Positions 58,951 through 64,000 of a DNA stretch of 64,000 bases are shown here, piece by piece (the first letter of the stretch is position 1; each line of letters begins with the position of its first letter). The notes below the pieces were generated by a model. That model did no database searches and was not told where the DNA came from. It saw only the letters and a program-made list of their open reading frames with translations. The stretch covers positions 1 through 64,000 of the forward strand of contig CALSSL010000002.1 of NCBI GenBank assembly GCA_943789005.1. Reading direction: 5' to 3'. Made by a program: the position numbers and the translations under genes. The stretch is from an uncultured SAR86 cluster bacterium (GTDB lineage: Bacteria; Pseudomonadota; Gammaproteobacteria; Magnimaribacterales; D2472).

Positions 58951-60729
58951 ATGCACATACATTCTTATTTTCAAAGCCTTAATATTTTCAAGAAAATATT
59001 GTTATCTGTTTTTATATTCCTCATATACTCTGTAAATATATCAGCACAATCCTATGAAGCTATCGGGACAGTCAATCCTAGTGATTATGAGCCTGCTCAA
59101 AAAAATATAGCACAAGGCAAAAATGGTATGGTTACAACTCAGCATTTTTTAGCTACAGCAGTAGGAGAAAAAATTCTTAATAACGGAGGTAATGCATATG
59201 ATGCAGCTATTGCTGTTGGTTTCACATTAGCAGTAGTTCTTCCACGAGCTGGAAATATTGGCGGAGGAGGTTTTATGGTAATGCATGATTCTGCTTTAAA
59301 TAAACAATTCTCAATTGATTTTAGAGAAAAGGCACCGATAGATGCTGATAAAGATATGTACCTAAATACAGATGGTACATTTAATGATCAAAAATTATCA
59401 ACATTTGGATACCTTGCAAGCGGAGTGCCGGGAACAGTGGCGGGTCTTTGGGAGGTTCATTCAAAGTTTGGATCATTAGAATGGAGCAAGCTTCTAGAAG
59501 ATGCTATTTACTATGCTGAAAATGGTTTTGATATAACCCCATACCTTTCTAACATATTAATTAAATATGAATCAAAATTATCTTTTTATCCAGAGACACA
59601 AAAAATATTCCTGAAACATAATCCAAATTTTAAAAATAAAAAATTAGTACAAAAAGATTTAGCTAACACATTAAAATTAATAGCTAAATATGGTAGAGAT
59701 GGTTTCTATCAAGGCTCTGTTGCTCAAAAAATACATACTCAAATGCAATTAAATGGTGGCTTAATAACAAAAAATGATTTAAAAAATTATCAACCAGTTT
59801 GGAGGACTCCACTAAAATCAACCTATAGAGATACTGAAATTATTACTATGGGACCTCCGTCTTCTGGTGGAGTTCATGTTATTCAAATGCTAAATATTCT
59901 TGAGAACTATGATCTTTCAGAGTTTAAACATAATTCATCTGAATATATAAATCTCCTAACAGAAACTATGAAATATGCATATGCTGATAGATCTAAGTAT
60001 CTTGGTGATCCTGATTATTATGAAGTACCTGTATCTCAAATTATTAGCAAAGATTATGCCAGAGCTATAAATAAAAATATTAAGATTGGAAGTGTGACAC
60101 CGTCTTCTGAAATTTATCCTGGCACATTTGATGATTATGAAAGTAATGAGACTACGCATTTTTCAGTTGTTGATAGAGATGGGAATGCTGTGTCCTCCAC
60201 ATATACACTTAATTCTACATTTGGATCTGGAGTCGTTATAAAAGATACTGGTATTCTCATGAATAATGAAATGGACGATTTTGCTGCTGCACCTGGAATA
60301 CCTAACCAGTTTGGTCTTCTTGGATCTGAAGCTAATGAGATAGTTCCAGGTAAAAGGCCGTTGAGTTCCATGACACCAACAATAGTTATGAAAAATAATA
60401 ATTTATATTTCACAACCGGAAGTCCAGGCGGATCCAGAATAATTACTGCTGTTTTGCAATCAATTATTAATATTGTTGACTATGGTATGAATCTTGAAGA
60501 TGCTAACGCAGCAATACGTATTCATCATCAATGGCAACCTGATTTACTTCAAATTGAATCATTTATCGACCCGGAACTAAAAAATCAGCTACTCAGACTA
60601 AAATACAATATAAAGATCATAAACCCAGCTACATGTCTTCAAACTATAATGTATAAAGATAATATGTATTATGGCTATGGAGATTTTAGAAGGCCGGACG
60701 CGTTTGCATCAGGAGAAATACATGATTGA
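58951..60729 (+). CDS. ggt: gamma-glutamyltransferase
   Basis: The product is 592 residues with signal peptide (to about residue 32). The large-subunit start NGMVTTQHFLATAVGEKIL, GNIGGGGFMV, the autocleavage Thr in NETTHFSVVDRDGNAVSS, and SMTPTIVMKNN and GSPGGSRIITAVLQSI are the family marks. It is periplasmic, cleaves glutathione and other gamma-glutamyl compounds, and self-processes into two chains. Confidence 0.94.
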   Translation: MHIHSYFQSLNIFKKILLSVFIFLIYSVNISAQSYEAIGTVNPSDYEPAQKNIAQGKNGMVTTQHFLATAVGEKILNNGGNAYDAAIAVGFTLAVVLPRAGNIGGGGFMVMHDSALNKQFSIDFREKAPIDADKDMYLNTDGTFNDQKLSTFGYLASGVPGTVAGLWEVHSKFGSLEWSKLLEDAIYYAENGFDITPYLSNILIKYESKLSFYPETQKIFLKHNPNFKNKKLVQKDLANTLKLIAKYGRDGFYQGSVAQKIHTQMQLNGGLITKNDLKNYQPVWRTPLKSTYRDTEIITMGPPSSGGVHVIQMLNILENYDLSEFKHNSSEYINLLTETMKYAYADRSKYLGDPDYYEVPVSQIISKDYARAINKNIKIGSVTPSSEIYPGTFDDYESNETTHFSVVDRDGNAVSSTYTLNSTFGSGVVIKDTGILMNNEMDDFAAAPGIPNQFGLLGSEANEIVPGKRPLSSMTPTIVMKNNNLYFTTGSPGGSRIITAVLQSIINIVDYGMNLEDANAAIRIHHQWQPDLLQIESFIDPELKNQLLRLKYNIKIINPATCLQTIMYKDNMYYGYGDFRRPDAFASGEIHD

Positions 60730-60808
60730 TAAGCTAATGGTAATCTCAGCATATGGCATTCCAGCTATAATTTTGCTAGTTGTATGTTTTTGGATAACTA
60801 GAAAGTAG
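60722..60808 (+). CDS. single-pass membrane micropeptide, 28 aa
   Basis: The ATG lies inside the last codons of ggt (eight-base overlap), suggesting translational coupling. It is one hydrophobic helix (YGIPAIILLVVCFWI) with a TRK tail. It ends ten bases before pilD. No family is recognised. Confidence 0.4.
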   Translation: MIDKLMVISAYGIPAIILLVVCFWITRK

Positions 60809-60818
60809 TTATTTCCTT

Positions 60819-61622
60819 ATGGATATCTTTTTAATACTATTATTAAGTATCATTTTTTTATCAATTGGTAGTTTTAGTTCTGTTTTAATTCATAGGCTGA
60901 TCCTCATAGAATTTGAGGATACCGATATTAATCTCTTTTATCCACGATCTCACTGTACAAGTTGTGGTAAACAATTATCGTTAATAAATATAGTCCCGTT
61001 AATTGGATATATCCTTCAAAAAGGACGATGTATTAATTGCGATAGATCAATTTCAATAACATATGTATTACATGAAATTACTCATCTATCAGTAGGATTA
61101 AGTATTTATTTTTTTGAAGGATTTTCATATTTTACTTCAATAATATATCTACTATTTTCTATATATTATGTGCTTTTAGTTTGTGATTTGAAGAAATTTT
61201 ATTTACCCTTCTATCTCAATATATCAATTTTATTGATTGCCGCTTTTTCTTCATTCTATCAAATAATTTTAATACCTAATTACGGTTTCTTAACTATTTC
61301 TAATATTTCTTTATCGCTAATAGGTTTTCTTTTGGGATATTTCTTTCTTTGGTCTATAAATTTTATATATAAGTTATTTAGGGAAAGGGATGGAATTGGT
61401 GGTGGTGATTTTATTTTGCTTGGTGGGATTGGTTCAGTTGTTGGACCATTATCAATTGCCCCAGTAATACTGTTAGGGTCAATATCTACACTCATAATAA
61501 TGTTTTTCAATTATAAAAAATATTCAAAAGAACTACCTTTGGGTGCTGGTTTAATCTTAGGTTTATTTTCTTATGGAATTTTGAAATATTTTGAACTATT
61601 TCCAGCCATTTATGTCATATAA
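60819..61622 (+). CDS. pilD: prepilin peptidase (GspO/PilD)
   Basis: The product is 267 residues with about eight helices. The N-terminal methyltransferase domain has GSFSSVLIHRL and the zinc pairs HCTSCG and GRCINCD. The catalytic aspartates are in LLVCDLKKFYLP and GIGGGDFILLGGIG. It cleaves and N-methylates the Gsp pseudopilins; it completes the secretion set in this window, 6 kb from gspC. Confidence 0.92.
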   Translation: MDIFLILLLSIIFLSIGSFSSVLIHRLILIEFEDTDINLFYPRSHCTSCGKQLSLINIVPLIGYILQKGRCINCDRSISITYVLHEITHLSVGLSIYFFEGFSYFTSIIYLLFSIYYVLLVCDLKKFYLPFYLNISILLIAAFSSFYQIILIPNYGFLTISNISLSLIGFLLGYFFLWSINFIYKLFRERDGIGGGDFILLGGIGSVVGPLSIAPVILLGSISTLIIMFFNYKKYSKELPLGAGLILGLFSYGILKYFELFPAIYVI

Positions 61623-61671
61623 GTATAGACCTTTGAATATCCTCTTTTATTCATAATCCCCTAGGTCGCTT

Positions 61672-61698
61672 AAAGCAGGTATAACTACCTGCTTTTTT
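61672..61698 (+). terminator. intrinsic terminator after pilD
   Basis: AAAGCAGGTA pairs with TACCTGCTTT around TAAC and is followed by a T run. It lies 50 bases after the pilD stop. Confidence 0.88.
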
Positions 61699-61743
61699 TA
61701 TGCAGATAGTATAAATAAAAACTTTTTAACTAGATATTTCGAA

Positions 61744-61818
61744 TGGAGCGGGTAGAGAGGATCGAACTCTCATCAAAAGGTTGGAAACCTCTTATAATAG
61801 CCATTATACGATACCCGC
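61744..61818 (-). tRNA. glyT: tRNA-Gly (anticodon TCC)
   Basis: Reading the minus strand, GCGGGTA ... TACCCGC form the acceptor stem; ATCGTATAATGGCTATTA is the D-arm typical of tRNA-Gly(TCC); the anticodon loop is TTTCCAA; the T-arm has GTTCGATCC. CCA is encoded at the 3' end. It is close to the E. coli glyT sequence in layout. Confidence 0.95.
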
Positions 61819-61904
61819 TTGAGAGCAATTATAGTAAAAAAAACTTGTAATATCTCTATCTTTTATGAATTAAATAATTTTTTTAAAAGATTTTAGTAAA
61901 AAAA

Positions 61905-62651
61905 TTAAAATAAGTTATATCCCTTATATTTTTTTGCATCTATGCATGTAGCATTCTCATTGAACTCATCTTTAATTTCTATAGCATCTTTTTGATTAAT
62001 CCAATTTTTTATAAGATTAGATTGATAATCTCTATCATAAAAAGAATTGATCCATACAAAATCATTATTGAATGAATTATCCTCAACGAAGGATATAGAA
62101 TATGCAGAATCAAGTTTTTTAATATTATTTATAAACCTATTAACTGAAATTTGAAAAGTGCCAAAATTATATCCATCATTGTATGAGCATCTTAAAATTT
62201 CGATATTTATAAAACCATTTTTATTAAGAAGATCTAGATTACTAATTAAATCCAGGGCTTTGTTTTGATAAATAGCAAACGAACAGTTTGCAATATTGTC
62301 AAAGCCGTCAGATTTTATTTCATCAATAAAATTCTTTACGCCTATGTGATTAGCTTTTGATGAAACTGAGATTAAGAAATTTTTTACACTAGTGCTGTTT
62401 TCAGGAAATAAAACTGAAACAGTTAATTTATCACTCTTAGTCAAAATTGAATATTTGTTTGAATTGTTTGAAAAAAATGACTCTAAACTAATAAGAGATA
62501 AGTCCTTATTTAGGCTACAGTTAAATAGATCAAGATTGTGGGTGAAGTTAGGCTCTATTAACGTACTTAATTTTATTTTATTAAGAGCTTTGTCATTCTC
62601 ACAAGAGACTATGAAAAATATTAATATTAAAATAGTAATTGGTCTTAGCAT
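61905..62651 (-). CDS. putative lipoprotein with repeated CS motifs, unknown
   Basis: The product is 248 residues with a lipobox (FFIVSC, Cys 17). Further cysteines lie in FNCSLN, ANCSFA, LRCSYNDGYNFGTF and ATCIDA; the three Cys-Ser motifs are spaced by roughly 70 and 35 residues, hinting at degenerate repeats. It is divergent from the PhoD-like gene with only 25 bases between starts, so they probably share regulation. Likely periplasmic face, membrane-anchored. No family is recognised. Confidence 0.55.
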   Translation of the reverse strand: MLRPITILILIFFIVSCENDKALNKIKLSTLIEPNFTHNLDLFNCSLNKDLSLISLESFFSNNSNKYSILTKSDKLTVSVLFPENSTSVKNFLISVSSKANHIGVKNFIDEIKSDGFDNIANCSFAIYQNKALDLISNLDLLNKNGFINIEILRCSYNDGYNFGTFQISVNRFINNIKKLDSAYSISFVEDNSFNNDFVWINSFYDRDYQSNLIKNWINQKDAIEIKDEFNENATCIDAKKYKGYNLF

Positions 62652-62676
62652 ATTATAAATATTGTTATACTGAATT

Positions 62677-63684
62677 ATGCATAAATATATTCAATCATTT
62701 TTTACACTTCTTATAGTATTAACAAATACAAATTTTATCATAGCAGATACTTATAAAATTGCTTTTGGATCTTGTCTTGATCAGGATTATCCACAGCCAA
62801 TTTGGAATTCAATTAAAAAAGAAGGGATTGATACTTTTATTTTTCTTGGTGATAACGTTTATGGAGATGTTCCTTCTGGGCATTTAGATAAAATGAAAAA
62901 GGCATATTCTAAACAAAAGAAAATGATTCCGAAATGGTTATTTGATATAGATTTGCATGTGATATGGGATGATCATGACTATGGTATTAATGATGGAGGG
63001 GGAACTTATTCCTTGAAAGAAAATGCTCAAGACATGTATCTAGACTTCTGGAATATACCCACAAATGATATCAGAAGAACAAGAGCAGGAATATATACAA
63101 ATAAAATGATTAATATTGATGGGTTCAAAGTTCATCTTATTCTTCTCGATACTAGATATTTCAGGTCTGATTTATATAAAACAATAGGAATAAGTCCTGT
63201 GTACAAAAAAAATATAAGCCCAGACGCAACTATCTTAGGTCAAGATCAGTGGGCTTGGTTAGAGGAAACTATCAACAAAAAAGCAGACTTAGTAATTATT
63301 TCAACTTCAATACAGTTACTGGCAACCTCTCATAGATTTGAAAAATGGTCTAATTTTCCTCATGAACATATAAGAATGAAAAGATTATTGAAACAATCAA
63401 AAATTCCAGTATTAATTGTTTCGGGTGATAGACATCAGGGTGCTATTTATGAAGAAGATAATTTATTTGAAATTACATCTTCATCACTTAACAAGGCATT
63501 ATCACCATCAAAATTTATTGGAAGACCAAAAGAAATTGATGATGCAATGGTTGGTGATATGTATTCAGGTGAAAACTATGGTTTGATTACCATTGATACT
63601 GAAAAAAAAGAATATCTAATTGAATTAAAGGACTTGAAAGGTCAAAAAGTTAGAGAGTTATTAGTACCTCTGAGTGCAAATTAA
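62677..63684 (+). CDS. PhoD-like alkaline phosphatase/phosphodiesterase
   Basis: The product is 335 residues with a signal peptide (to about residue 23), so exported. Metal-site motifs follow in order: FGSCLDQ, FLGDNVYGD, HVIWDDHDYGIND, LILLDTRYFRSD and LIVSGDRHQGAI. This is the short PhoD-type metallophosphatase that releases phosphate from esters or diesters. It may be a substrate of the periplasm or of type II secretion; which one is not shown. Confidence 0.87.
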   Translation: MHKYIQSFFTLLIVLTNTNFIIADTYKIAFGSCLDQDYPQPIWNSIKKEGIDTFIFLGDNVYGDVPSGHLDKMKKAYSKQKKMIPKWLFDIDLHVIWDDHDYGINDGGGTYSLKENAQDMYLDFWNIPTNDIRRTRAGIYTNKMINIDGFKVHLILLDTRYFRSDLYKTIGISPVYKKNISPDATILGQDQWAWLEETINKKADLVIISTSIQLLATSHRFEKWSNFPHEHIRMKRLLKQSKIPVLIVSGDRHQGAIYEEDNLFEITSSSLNKALSPSKFIGRPKEIDDAMVGDMYSGENYGLITIDTEKKEYLIELKDLKGQKVRELLVPLSAN

Positions 63685-63750
63685 GACATAATTTTTTTGA
63701 ATTATAAATTTAATACCGTATTTATATTAATTTTGCTAAATTGAAAGAGT

Positions 63751-64000
63751 ATGAAATCATTACTGTTAATTTTTCCTGATCAGTTATCAAAGAATAATAA
63801 AGTCTTTGAGCGCTTAGATGAGCAGAATCTACTACTTATGTATGAACCTCATGATAGTTTTTATGAGATTGCACATCATAAACATAAATTAGTATTTCAA
63901 ATTAGTTCTTTTAGGCATTTTATCGAACAAATTCAATATAAAAATATTAAACATGAAAAAATATCCAAAGAGTCTCCTAAACTAATAGATTATCTCTCTA
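63751..64000 (+). CDS. photolyase-related protein (cryptochrome/(6-4) photolyase, PhrB-type), partial
   Basis: The ATG is at 63751 and the frame is open to the window end (83 codons). The start MKSLLLIFPDQLSKNN, LLMYEPHDSFYEIAHHKHKL and SSFRHFIEQIQYK match the N-terminus of the iron-sulfur bacterial photolyase family (DPRP), where the text is usually GDQL, E, HHKQK and SAMRHFA. It would repair (6-4) photoproducts. Only the N-terminal Rossmann part is in view. Confidence 0.75.
   Translation, partial: MKSLLLIFPDQLSKNNKVFERLDEQNLLLMYEPHDSFYEIAHHKHKLVFQISSFRHFIEQIQYKNIKHEKISKESPKLIDYLS

Overview
The window is AT-rich, densely packed chromosomal DNA of a marine gammaproteobacterium, most like a streamlined SAR86-type lineage. 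This placement is an inference. It rests on the gammaproteobacterial gene order trxB / ftsK-lolA-crcB-serS, a DMSP demethylase (DmdA), several TonB-dependent receptors, a type II secretion system, very short spacers and almost no mobile DNA. I see no rRNA, CRISPR array, insertion sequence, integrase or phage module. One tRNA, Gly(TCC), is present.

Layout. 1-9 kb: a PQQ-type sugar dehydrogenase, a cluster of tiny hydrophobic ORFs, dmdA, a small secreted protein, a MAPEG protein, a TPR-sulfotransferase and a TonB receptor. 9-24 kb: a BCCT transporter, a YdjA-like nitroreductase, an operon of PD-(D/E)XK nuclease, homocysteine methyltransferase, peptidase E and a membrane protein, two alpha/beta hydrolases, a FabH-like ketoacyl synthase, TspO, a CNT nucleoside transporter, a 2OG-Fe(II) oxygenase and an Oar-like TonB receptor. 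23-30 kb: serS, crcB, lolA, ftsK, trxB, acuI-like reductase and an SDR dehydrogenase. 30.5-34.3 kb: a nitrogen module (TorF porin, glnK, amt, then a second amtB) with two clear sigma-54 promoters. 34-41 kb: lipid and membrane genes, HIT, DedA, epoxide hydrolase and a porin. 41-64 kb: a phosphate-themed block (Pit, PPK2, PPX, PhoB-PhoR, a PhoD-like phosphatase) wrapped around a gspC-M operon, with the prepilin peptidase nearby.

The strongest candidate for something undescribed lies between phoR and gspC. Three 11-bp-spaced PhoB-type half sites on the minus strand (54599-54626) stand directly in front of a strongly predicted Shine-Dalgarno and a 28-codon, very basic micropeptide ORF (54487-54573). 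A perfect hairpin and the type II secretion operon follow. PHO-box-like repeats also precede ppk2 and the porin. This suggests a phosphate-starvation regulon in which uptake, polyphosphate turnover, secretion and a new micropeptide are co-controlled.

Other themes are a hidden set of small single- or double-pass membrane ORFs, and tail-to-tail gene pairs that overlap by only a few bases at their stop codons. Single-base frameshifts, mostly +1 insertions, break conserved genes at 0.7-7.3 kb and 44-57.5 kb, while the 35 kb between is clean. I treat these as probable sequence errors and give gene spans across them.
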